NCBI GenBank assembly: GCA_945872185.1
Contig: CAMBZX010000009.1
Coordinates: 1 to 35,583 of the forward strand
Direction of reading: 5' to 3'
DNA: 35,583 nt
Source: Synechococcus sp. UW140
GTDB taxonomy: Bacteria; Cyanobacteriota; Cyanobacteriia; PCC-6307; Cyanobiaceae
A program made the translations under genes and the position numbers. The notes below the pieces were generated by a model. That model did no database searches. It saw nothing but the letters and a program-made list of their open reading frames with translations, and had not been told where the DNA came from. Of this stretch, positions 28,044-35,583 are shown piece by piece; the first letter of the stretch is position 1; each line of letters begins with the position of its first letter.

Positions 28044-28529
28044 GTGGCGAGCAACCAACCGGCCCGATCCACACCCCTGCTGCTCAAGCTGGTGCTGTTC
28101 AAGAAGCTGGTGGAAGCCGGCGTGTTGTTCGTGGCAGCGCTGCTGTCGCTGGCTGGGATTCGCCACTATCAGCACCTGCCGGAGCTGGCCGATCGCCTGG
28201 GGGCTGGCCATCGCCCGCTGCTGGCGGCCCTGGCCCACCAGGCGATCGGCATGGGTCCCTGGCAGCTGGAAATCACGGCGATCGCCGCCGCTCTGTTTGC
28301 CGTGCTGATCACGGTGGCCTCAGTGGCCACCTTGCGCCAGCGCCCCTGGGGAGAGCGGCTGCTGCTGGCGGTGCTGCTGACGATGCTGCCGCTGGAGAGC
28401 TGGAATCTGGTGCGGGAACCCAGCTGGCTCCATGGTCTGGTGGTGGCTCTCTCCCTGCTGGGCACCCTGCTGGTGATCGGGGAGATGCGCCAATCCAGCC
28501 GAGCCGGACAGCAACCAGGCTCCCACTGA
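28044..28529 (+). CDS. DUF2127-like membrane protein
   Basis: 161 aa, four hydrophobic helices, LLLKLVLFKKLVEAGVLFVAALL start; GTG start. Confidence 0.6.
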   Translation: MASNQPARSTPLLLKLVLFKKLVEAGVLFVAALLSLAGIRHYQHLPELADRLGAGHRPLLAALAHQAIGMGPWQLEITAIAAALFAVLITVASVATLRQRPWGERLLLAVLLTMLPLESWNLVREPSWLHGLVVALSLLGTLLVIGEMRQSSRAGQQPGSH

Positions 28530-28711
28530 TGCGGCCGTCAAGACAGGGCCGCCTCAGCCGGGAGGGCGCCCAATCCAGCCCCAAATGGTCTAGGAACGAC
28601 CTCAATTACGATCAGACCCTCTCTGCTGTTGGGTCAGCGCCACGAGGCCCACAGCTGTCGCCACGCCAAACTAAGTTCCCAAAATCCGCCATGTCCTGAG
28701 GAGGGATTCTG

Positions 28712-29449
28712 ATGGCAATCCCCAAGCAGCCGGGAATCGCCGACTTCACCAACCGGTTCAAACAATTGGAGCCCAATCGCCGCATGATGGCGTCCTGGTT
28801 TCTGTCGAGCGGGATACGGCTGAAGTTCGTGTTCGCGATTGCCCCAAGGATGTCGCTGGCCTTTATCTGCAGTCTCATTCAACGACCGAACATGGTGGTT
28901 GGGGCCGTGAGCGGCGAGGAGGCCGCCCTGGCCTACATCGCCAAAGGAAGGCCAGGCCTGCTCATCTGCACAGATCTCCTGGAGGAGGGCGATGGGTATG
29001 CACTGGTGCGGCGGGCCCGTGCCCTGGTGCCTGATCTGCGGGTGGTGATGCTGATGCAAAGCCCCAAGCCCGATGTGCGTCAAGCCCGGGCCCTGAAGAT
29101 CGAGGGCATCTTCTGCAATGCCGACGTCGGCACACCCGTCGGCGGCGGGATCCAGGCGCTGATTGCCGCCTGCATGGGCAAGACATACCTTTCCCCGGAG
29201 GCCGAACGCCACTTGCTGGAGCAAGGGGGAGTTCAGGAAGATCGAACCCTGAGGCTGACACCACGCGAGGAGGAAATCCTGGGATTGATCATCCAGGGAT
29301 ACTCCGATCGGCAGATTGGCGAACAACTCCTGCTCACCTATGAAACCGCCCGCACCTACGGCAAGACGGTGCGCCGCAAGCTGGGGGCAAAGAGCCGCCT
29401 GGAACTGGTGGGCCGGGCCATGAACGTGGTGCTGGGTCGCGGCGATTGA
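28712..29449 (+). CDS. LuxR-type transcriptional regulator with atypical receiver-like domain
   Basis: C-terminal HTH LTPREEEILGLIIQGYSDRQIGEQLLLTYETARTYGKTVRRKLGAKSRLEL; SD-like GAGGAGGGA upstream. Confidence 0.88.
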   Translation: MAIPKQPGIADFTNRFKQLEPNRRMMASWFLSSGIRLKFVFAIAPRMSLAFICSLIQRPNMVVGAVSGEEAALAYIAKGRPGLLICTDLLEEGDGYALVRRARALVPDLRVVMLMQSPKPDVRQARALKIEGIFCNADVGTPVGGGIQALIAACMGKTYLSPEAERHLLEQGGVQEDRTLRLTPREEEILGLIIQGYSDRQIGEQLLLTYETARTYGKTVRRKLGAKSRLELVGRAMNVVLGRGD

Positions 29450-29608
29450 GCTGGCCGCGGACCGCAACCGGGTCGGGGAGGGCCGCCTGCCGCTTCGGCC
29501 CCTTGGCCAGCTGGGGAGCAGGGGGGAGTCCGACCCTGGGCTTCCCGGGGCTGGCGCGTCCAGACTCCCCACCCTGGGGACCGCCCAACTCCTCGCCCCA
29601 ACCCCGCC

Positions 29609-29857
29609 ATGTCCGTGATCAAAACCTTGACTGCCGCTGCGCTGCTGAGCGCCGCCGCCCTGTTGACGGGCTCCCCAGCCGTAGCCGTCGTCTACTGCAC
29701 CGGCCCCGGTGTACCCAGGGGCTGCGTGGTGCGCCGCCCCGTCGCCACCCCTGTTGTGGGGAACCCTGTGGTGGTGACACCAGCCGTCAGGCCCGCCGCC
29801 GGTCCGGGCGTCGGGGTCAACCTGGGCGGCCCGGTCAATCGTGTGGGCCCGCGCTGA
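29609..29857 (+). CDS. Small secreted protein (82 aa), Pro/Val-rich
   Basis: Signal peptide MSVIKTLTAAALLSAAALLTGSPAVA; mature VVYCTGPGVPRGCVVRRP... Confidence 0.6.
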   Translation: MSVIKTLTAAALLSAAALLTGSPAVAVVYCTGPGVPRGCVVRRPVATPVVGNPVVVTPAVRPAAGPGVGVNLGGPVNRVGPR

Positions 29858-29883
29858 ATCGCAGCGATCCATCAGGCGGCTTC

Positions 29884-30013
29884 AGAGACTGCTGAAAAAC
29901 CTGGATGGGCCAGGCTTGATCGCTCCTTCGCCACCCGGCAACCCAGTGATCAGGACTTGGATACGGCCGGCGGAACGCCAGTCAGCTCTTCTGAGGGTTT
30001 TTCAGTGGTCTCT
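29884..30013. mobile_element. Possible MITE or IS-end relic bounded by about 19-nt inverted repeats
   Basis: AGAGACTGCTGAAAAACCT (29884-29902) versus reverse complement of GGGTTTTTCAGTGGTCTCT (29995-30013), 16/19 matches. Confidence 0.45.
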
Positions 30014-30041
30014 TAAGATCACATTCCGATCACCTACAGCC

Positions 30042-30287
30042 ATGACCTTCGCCCCGATCCCCTTCCGCACCGCCGCCTTGCTGGGCGCAACCCTGGCTCC
30101 GCTGCTGCTGACGTCCCCGGGGCGGGCCATGAGCCTGAGCGAGGCCTGTGGCACATTCGCCACAAAGCTGGCAAGCGCCCAGGCCAGTGGCGATACGGCC
30201 AAGGCCCAGAAGATCTACATCGAAGGCAACAAGCGCATTGCCCTGAACTTCAATGGCGCCACCTGCCCGAATGTGAAAGCCCCCTGA
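30042..30287 (+). CDS. Small secreted protein (81 aa)
   Basis: Signal peptide MTFAPIPFRTAALLGATLAPLLLTSPGRA; two Cys in the mature part. Confidence 0.6.
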   Translation: MTFAPIPFRTAALLGATLAPLLLTSPGRAMSLSEACGTFATKLASAQASGDTAKAQKIYIEGNKRIALNFNGATCPNVKAP

Positions 30288-30305
30288 GGCTGGGATCAGG
30301 AACGG

Positions 30306-30337
30306 CCAGGCCTGCTGGACCTGAAGGAAGGGCCTGG
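30306..30337. terminator. Possible bidirectional terminator between convergent genes
   Basis: 7-bp inverted repeat CCAGGCC/GGCCTGG with 18-nt loop; no clear T-tract. Confidence 0.3.
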
Positions 30338-30349
30338 AGGCTCCTGAGA

Positions 30350-30877
30350 TCAGTCGATGCAGCCCTGCACCGAAATCCGATAGCTGAAACCAAGGGCCTC
30401 TGGATCCGCGCTGGTGCCCACCTTGAAATTCATCTGGCTGGCCTGCTTGCCGGGTACGGCCGCAAACGGGCCGAACATGCGGCCGGTGCCAATCGGTGGA
30501 TTCATGGTTTCATCCACCACCTGCAGATTGGAGCCATCACTGAACTTCATGTAGGCCTGAACCGGATACTTGGCATTCGGATCAGACGAATTAGCAGTAA
30601 AGAAAAACTTATAACTGTTGTAGGGCTGATTAACGGCAAAGTCGGTGTTCCAGTTGGTGCGGCCCAGCACCATGGCGTAGGGGGTGATCTTGGGAGCCCC
30701 CACCGACTTGCTGACAATCGGCGAAGTGCCATTGCTACCAATCGGCATCAGAAAGGTGCACACCGGCACCGCTAGGGCTGGCCCGGCGGCGAGTAGAGCG
30801 CCAACGGAAACCGTGGCCGACATCAGCAAGGCCGGGAGGAGACGATGGCCTGCGGAACGGAAGGGAGCAGAGCGCAT
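30350..30877 (-). CDS. Secreted protein of unknown function (about 175 aa)
   Basis: Signal peptide MRSAPFRSAGHRLLPALLMSATVSVGALLAAGPALA; mature part VCTFLMPIGSNGTSP...ISVQGCID. Confidence 0.65.
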   Translation of the reverse strand: MRSAPFRSAGHRLLPALLMSATVSVGALLAAGPALAVPVCTFLMPIGSNGTSPIVSKSVGAPKITPYAMVLGRTNWNTDFAVNQPYNSYKFFFTANSSDPNAKYPVQAYMKFSDGSNLQVVDETMNPPIGTGRMFGPFAAVPGKQASQMNFKVGTSADPEALGFSYRISVQGCID

Positions 30878-30950
30878 GCTGGGGCAAGAACGGCCAGAAC
30901 TTGGTAAGCATAGGAGCGTCCAGCGGGCACCGATACCGAGCCTGGCAGGT

Positions 30951-31265
30951 TCATGGAGACCAGCGCAGCGGACGCAAGCAACGGCGAACAAAATTGAGAA
31001 AATCGATACCAAAATAAGAAAGCAAGGCAAAGGCAACCAGGGAAATCGGGCCGCCATGAAAGACCAGAGAAGCCAGGCAGACTACAACCACAAAAATACA
31101 GCGACTTCGCGCCACTGCAATCAGCGAAGTCAGATCCTCGTCAGCCGCAATCGAGCCGCCACCTTCAAGCTTCAGCAGTGAATGCCTGACGGAAAGATGC
31201 AGCAAAAGATAAGCCAGCAGAAGCAGCAGCAGACCAAATAACGCCCGGATCACTTCAACAACCAT
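30951..31265 (-). CDS. Small membrane protein (about 104 aa)
   Basis: MVVEVIRALFGLLLLLLAYLLLHLSV and a further hydrophobic segment; SD-like AAGAGGGGAGC before ATG 31265. Confidence 0.55.
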   Translation of the reverse strand: MVVEVIRALFGLLLLLLAYLLLHLSVRHSLLKLEGGGSIAADEDLTSLIAVARSRCIFVVVVCLASLVFHGGPISLVAFALLSYFGIDFLNFVRRCLRPLRWSP

Positions 31266-31475
31266 GCTCCCCTCTTGATCGCCCAAGAGGACATCAGGCT
31301 ATCAAAACGTGTTCACGATCTTCACCACGGATTGCGGACAACAAACAGCTGGCGAAAGATCGGCCTGGCCCCATCGGCAAACAGACCTCAGCCAGATCAG
31401 CGTTCTGCCTTCCGGGCCTGGCACGCGGCTCAGCGCGGAGGGCCTGGCCCCTGAAGGCGAAATGCAACGCCCGCG

Positions 31476-31928
31476 TTACAGCGGCACACCTGCGCCAGGG
31501 GTGCCGGGGCCAGGCCCTGGCTTGTAGCCGCGGCCACCCTTGCCCATCTCGGGCACCGGCAGACCATTGCGCTCAAACAGCTGGCGCATGGCGTTGAAAT
31601 GCTGCTGGCGCTGGACCATGGCAGCGCTGCGCTCCTGCTTCATGCAGGTTTGCAATGCTGTGGTGCTGGTGGCCGCCTGGATGCAGCGCTCGGCGCTCTG
31701 CATGGTGGTGATGCGGGCGCGGCGATCCTGAAGTTGCAGGCTGCGCAACTCGGGGAAGATTTTCTCCAGCTGGGCGGAGGTCGGGCGGGTTTTGCCAGGC
31801 TGTCCTACCGGCTGGGCCAGGGCCGCCAGCGGCAGGGCCAGCGCCGCACTGCTGCCCAGGCCTGCCACCAGGGCGACGGCGCTCAGACGGGACAGCAGGG
31901 GCATGGACAGGGAAGGGAAACGCGGCAT
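31476..31928 (-). CDS. Small secreted/periplasmic helical protein (about 150 aa)
   Basis: Signal peptide ending ALPLAALAQP; helical Gln/Arg-rich mature part with two Cys; start 31928 or 31904. Confidence 0.65.
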   Translation of the reverse strand: MPRFPSLSMPLLSRLSAVALVAGLGSSAALALPLAALAQPVGQPGKTRPTSAQLEKIFPELRSLQLQDRRARITTMQSAERCIQAATSTTALQTCMKQERSAAMVQRQQHFNAMRQLFERNGLPVPEMGKGGRGYKPGPGPGTPGAGVPL

Positions 31929-31978
31929 GGGGGCAAGCGCCTGAGGCGACTGATCAACCCCAACACTCTGGGGTGCAA

Positions 31979-32003
31979 ATCGGACTGGAATCGGACTGGA
32001 ATC
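31979..32003. promoter_or_regulatory. Tandem 11-bp direct repeats upstream of the small secreted protein
   Basis: ATCGGACTGGA-ATCGGACTGGA-ATCG. Confidence 0.45.
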
Positions 32004-32044
32004 GAACCGGCAGCCGCCCAGATGTGAGCAAATGTGACCGCAGC

Positions 32045-33448
32045 TCAGGCGGGGGGCAGGGATCGCCCCCACAGGCCCACGCCGAAACCAGCCGCCACCA
32101 GGCTTCCAGCCCCGGAGATTGCGGACCCGGAGATTGCGGCCCCCATCGGCACACCAGGCTCGCCGCCAGCGAGCCGCACCAGCCCGCCGCCGTGATCGCG
32201 GGCGACCCGCTCGGCGATCGCCAGCCCGAGGCCGCAATGGCCCTCCTGGCCGCCACGGGCCGGATCGAGCCGCTGAAATGGGGCCAGGGCCCCGGCCCAC
32301 TGCTCGGCAGCAATGCCCGGGCCCCGATCCCACACCTGGATCTCAAAGCCGTCGCGGCCCACAGCCCGCAGATGCAGCTGCAGGGGCGGAGCGCCATGGG
32401 CGAGGGCGTTCTCCAGCAGATTGGTCACGGCCCGGCTGATGGCGATCGGCCGCACCCACCGCTGCATCGGCTCCAGCGCCATCGTCAGCGGCACCTCTGC
32501 CACCATCGCCGCCGCCTCCGCCACCAGCTGCTCCAGAGGCACCAGCAGCGGCAACTCCTGTTCCGCCCCGGCAAACAGCAGGAATTGGCGGGTGATGCGC
32601 TCCAGCGCCTGCAGATCGGCTTCGGCGCCGGCCCAGTCCCGGCGCAAGCGCAGCCGCGTGAGCGGCGCTCGCAGGTCGTGCGCCATGCCGGCCAGCATCG
32701 TGTTGCGCTCCTGACTGGCCCGCTCCAGCCGCGCCAGCATGGCGTTGAAATGCTGCGTGAGCTGGCGCACGGCGTTGGCGCCGCGGGCCGGCAGGGCGGC
32801 GGGCCTCACCTCCAGCTCCACGGCACCGAGGGCCTGCTCCAGCTGGCGCAGCGGTCGCTGCACCTCCAGCGCCAGATACAGCAGGCCCGTCGTCAACCCG
32901 GCCACCCCCAGGGCCAGGGAGAGCAGCCGCGGATCCGGCGGCCAGCCCCGCAGGGACGGCAGCGGCGCGAACAACCAGACCGTCTCCAGGGACGAGCCCA
33001 TCTCGACCCACACCCCGCGAGGCCCGCTCTCGCTGGGCCACACCGCCGGGCAGCGGGGCAGATGGCGACAGAGCTCGCTGCGCAGTTGGCGGGCCTGGCG
33101 CCGCAAGGGGCGATCGGCCAGCGGGCGCGCGCTGGTGAGGGCTGGAGCCTCGGGCCTGGCCCCCACCGCCAGACGCAGGCCACTGAGCTGGGCCAGCACT
33201 GACGGGCTGAAGCGCTCCAGGGCCACCTCTCCCAGCACCAGGTTGGCGGCCACCTGGGTGCTCAGCTGCTGCAGCTGCTGCTCGGCCAGGCGCCGGCCCA
33301 CCAGCAACTGCAGCAGCAGCAGACTGATCGCCGTGACCCCCAGGGCAACGGCCGGATACAGCAGCCCATGGCGTCGCCCGCCGGATACCGACTGGCGGGG
33401 CCCGACCAGCTCAGGAGGCACGGGGCTGGCCGTCGGGCACGAACACAT
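32045..33448 (-). CDS. Two-component sensor histidine kinase (EnvZ-like)
   Basis: MLAGMAHDLRAPLTRLRLR H-box, AVTNLLENALAHG N-box, WDRGPGIAAEQ and GLGLAIAERVARDHGG. Confidence 0.9.
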   Translation of the reverse strand: MCSCPTASPVPPELVGPRQSVSGGRRHGLLYPAVALGVTAISLLLLQLLVGRRLAEQQLQQLSTQVAANLVLGEVALERFSPSVLAQLSGLRLAVGARPEAPALTSARPLADRPLRRQARQLRSELCRHLPRCPAVWPSESGPRGVWVEMGSSLETVWLFAPLPSLRGWPPDPRLLSLALGVAGLTTGLLYLALEVQRPLRQLEQALGAVELEVRPAALPARGANAVRQLTQHFNAMLARLERASQERNTMLAGMAHDLRAPLTRLRLRRDWAGAEADLQALERITRQFLLFAGAEQELPLLVPLEQLVAEAAAMVAEVPLTMALEPMQRWVRPIAISRAVTNLLENALAHGAPPLQLHLRAVGRDGFEIQVWDRGPGIAAEQWAGALAPFQRLDPARGGQEGHCGLGLAIAERVARDHGGGLVRLAGGEPGVPMGAAISGSAISGAGSLVAAGFGVGLWGRSLPPA

Positions 33449-34157
33449 AGCCGTAGCCCCACACCGTCTGCAGATAGCGAGGGCGAGCGGGATCGGGCTC
33501 GATCAGGCGCCGCAGCCGCGACACCTGCACGTCCATGCTGCGGCTGTCGGTGTCACTGCCTGGGCCCCGGGCCAGTTCCACCAACCGCTGCCGCGACAGC
33601 GGCCGCTGCGGATGCTGCACGAACACCGCCAGCAGGGAGAACTCGCCGGTGGTGATCGTCACCGCGGCGCCATCGCGCGCCAAGGTGCGGCTGGCGGGAT
33701 CGAACAGGCAGGTGCCGAAACAGACGGGCTGGCTCTCGGGCTGGGGGCTGCCGCTGGGGGAGCGGCTGCGGCGCCGCAGCACCGCCTCGATGCGAGCCGT
33801 GAGCTCCCGCGGCAGAAACGGCTTGGCCAGGTAGTCGTCGGCTCCCTGTTCGAGGCCGATGATGCGATCGACGCCGTCGGCGCGGGCGGTGAGCATCAAC
33901 ACCGGCAGGTCGTCGCCGCCATCGCGCAGGCGCCGCAGCAGGGTGAGGCCGTCGTCGCCGGGCAGCATCAGATCGAGCACCAGCAGATCGGGGCGCTCGG
34001 GGCCCAGGCGCCCCTCCAACCGGGCCAGCAACTGGGGGCCGCCTTCGAGGCAGCGCACCGCATAGCCCTGCTCACCGAGATAGGTGGCGAGCATGCGCCG
34101 CAACTCGGGGTCGTCATCCACCACCCAGATCCGATGGGAACGGCCCATGCCCATCAA
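33411..34157 (-). CDS. OmpR/PhoB-family response regulator
   Basis: IWVVDDDPELRRML, LLVLDLMLPGDDGL, ADDYLAKPF; winged-helix LVELARGPGSDTDSRSMDVQVSRLRRLIEPDPARPRYLQTVWGYGYVF. Confidence 0.95.
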   Translation of the reverse strand: MMGMGRSHRIWVVDDDPELRRMLATYLGEQGYAVRCLEGGPQLLARLEGRLGPERPDLLVLDLMLPGDDGLTLLRRLRDGGDDLPVLMLTARADGVDRIIGLEQGADDYLAKPFLPRELTARIEAVLRRRSRSPSGSPQPESQPVCFGTCLFDPASRTLARDGAAVTITTGEFSLLAVFVQHPQRPLSRQRLVELARGPGSDTDSRSMDVQVSRLRRLIEPDPARPRYLQTVWGYGYVFVPDGQPRAS

Positions 34158-34942
34158 GGCTTCAGCAAGGCCTTGTCGCCCACCACCCGCACGCGCTTGG
34201 TGGCGCTCAGCACCCCCTTGGGATGCACCAGCAGCACCGCCCAGGTCTGGGAGCCGGGGTTATAGGGAGCCTGGACGGTCTTGAACAGACCACCACCACC
34301 GAGGGCGGCCAGATCGAGGCTGGGGCTTTCCATCGCCGCCACCTGCTGGGCTGTGAGGGCCAGCAGGCCACCCGCCACCAGCGCCCCGTCCAAGGGCTCA
34401 TCGAAGATCACATCGACGTCGTAGCGCTGGCCGGTGAGCACCACATCGGGAATCAGCAGGCTCACCGGCAGATCCACCTCACCGCTGCGCAGGATCGACT
34501 GCTCCTGCAGCAGGGTTTCACCATTGATGCGCTGCCCATCACTGTGCAGAACCAGCTGCTGGTCGGCCGCGAGCCGGTAGGTGACACTGCCCTGCTCCCG
34601 GGTGGCCGTGACCCGCAGATTGACGGTGGGCTGGCCATCGCGGGCGGGAATGCCCGGACTCAGCTGCCAGTGGGCATTGGCGAACTGCTGGCGCAAGACA
34701 TTCCAGCGGCGCTCGATCAGACCCGGATCGAGGCCGGCGCCAGTGTCGAGCTGGGCGCGCAGGGCCGCCTGATCGGAGCCGTTCAGGGCGCGCTCCAGCG
34801 CCTGCAACTGGGCAGCGGAAGGGGCGGCAGCCCGCACCAGGGCCGGCAGACCCAGACCCGAAGCCGCCAGCGCCGTGGTGGCCAGCAGGCTCCCCAGCAG
34901 CGCCTGGCGAACCGCGCGGGACAAGCTGCGTAGCAAGGGCAT
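34154..34942 (-). CDS. Secreted/periplasmic protein of unknown function (262 aa), first gene of the two-component operon
   Basis: Signal peptide MPLLRSLSRAVRQALLGSLLATTALAASGLGLPALVRA; ATGA overlap with the response regulator gene. Confidence 0.75.
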   Translation of the reverse strand: MPLLRSLSRAVRQALLGSLLATTALAASGLGLPALVRAAAPSAAQLQALERALNGSDQAALRAQLDTGAGLDPGLIERRWNVLRQQFANAHWQLSPGIPARDGQPTVNLRVTATREQGSVTYRLAADQQLVLHSDGQRINGETLLQEQSILRSGEVDLPVSLLIPDVVLTGQRYDVDVIFDEPLDGALVAGGLLALTAQQVAAMESPSLDLAALGGGGLFKTVQAPYNPGSQTWAVLLVHPKGVLSATKRVRVVGDKALLKP

Positions 34943-35056
34943 GGGAGGGCGAACGGGGGAGCGCAGGCGGGCCCGGCAAGCGAACAGAGGCGGTCCGCTG
35001 CGAAACCTGGCTTTTAAGTTAGGCGCGCTCGCCCCCGCCGCCACCCGGCCGACCCC

Positions 35057-35583
35057 ATGCCGACGCTTCTGATTGCCGCCAGCGGCACGGGCGGCCATCT
35101 GTTCCCGGCCCTGGCTGTCGCCGATGCCCTGCCCAACGACTGGCGGGTGCTGTGGCTGGGAGTGCCGGACCGGCTGGAAACCGAGCTGGTGCCGGCCCGG
35201 TTTCCGCTGCACACCGTGCGGGCCGGCGGCCTGCAGGGCAAAGGGCTGCGCAAGCTCTGGCACCTGGTGCAGCTGCTGGCCGCCACCCAAGTGGTGCGGC
35301 GCCTGATCCGGCGCGAGCGGATCGATGTGGTGTTCAGCAGTGGCGGCTACATCGCCGCGCCGACGATCCTGGCGGCCCGCTGGTGCGGCGTGCCGATGGT
35401 GCTGCACGAGAGCAATGCCATTCCCGGCAAGGTGACCCGCCTGCTGGGGCGCCTCTGCCGCCATGTGGCCGTGGGCCTGCCCCAGGCCGCCGAGCAGCTG
35501 CCCCGCTGTCGCCCCCTGATTACCGGCACGCCGGTGCGCCGTGCCTTCCTGGAGCCCGCCGCCCTGCCCGACTGGGTGCCGAC
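35057..35583 (+). CDS. murG: UDP-N-acetylglucosamine-(pentapeptide) pyrophosphoryl-undecaprenol GlcNAc transferase, N-terminal part (truncated by window end)
   Basis: [64 protein letters not shown]; absent from the ORF track because no stop falls in the window. Confidence 0.93.
   Translation, partial: MPTLLIAASGTGGHLFPALAVADALPNDWRVLWLGVPDRLETELVPARFPLHTVRAGGLQGKGLRKLWHLVQLLAATQVVRRLIRRERIDVVFSSGGYIAAPTILAARWCGVPMVLHESNAIPGKVTRLLGRLCRHVAVGLPQAAEQLPRCRPLITGTPVRRAFLEPAALPDWVP

Noticed and set aside
31979-32015. tRNA-like T-arm on the minus strand (GGTTCGATTCCAGTCCG)
   Set aside because: No matching T-stem, anticodon arm or acceptor stem nearby; better explained by the 11-bp direct repeats.
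31973-33202. 409-aa plus-strand ORF antisense to the histidine kinase
   Set aside because: Q/H/R-rich antisense translation; the kinase H and N boxes are on the minus strand.
34943-35464. N-terminal extension of the 436-aa minus-strand ORF
   Set aside because: It runs antisense through murG; a good signal peptide starts at 34942, so the ORF was trimmed.
1-35583. CRISPR arrays, rRNA, prophage genes or abundant HIP1 (GCGATCGC) palindromes
   Set aside because: No regularly spaced repeats, rRNA-like sequence or phage genes seen by eye; GCGATCGC was noticed only sporadically (near 28278 and 32214), not enough to report.

Overview
This is a GC-rich cyanobacterial chromosome segment, most like the Synechococcus/Cyanobium group judging from the gene repertoire. 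It carries about 29 convincing CDSs, a few hairpins and one possible MITE-like relic. No rRNA, tRNA, CRISPR array or intact transposon was seen. From left to right: (i) a tight 7-gene operon of two DUF2231 membrane proteins, a CuA-less heme-copper oxidase (ctaC/D/E, ARTO/quinol-oxidase-like), a GMC oxidoreductase and a GH63/MGH1-like glycosidase, followed by a second GMC oxidoreductase; (ii) an NHLM/HlyD-like adaptor facing a TolC-family gene with two small paralogous membrane proteins, next to an alpha/beta hydrolase with a C-terminal DUF4114-like domain and an RluA-family pseudouridine synthase; (iii) an RND efflux adaptor and pump convergent with a second TolC paralog; (iv) YlqF GTPase, UspA, pgk, a DUF2127-like protein and a LuxR-type regulator; (v) several small secreted proteins, then an operon of secreted protein, OmpR-type regulator and histidine kinase; (vi) the 5' part of murG. 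The most interesting hypothesis is that the oxidase operon plus the GMC proteins forms a dedicated sugar/polyol-to-quinol-oxidase chain. One GMC protein appears to have lost its catalytic His/Asn pair, while the other keeps it and adds a CC-x4-C cysteine motif. No homology search was run; all family names come from motif recognition.
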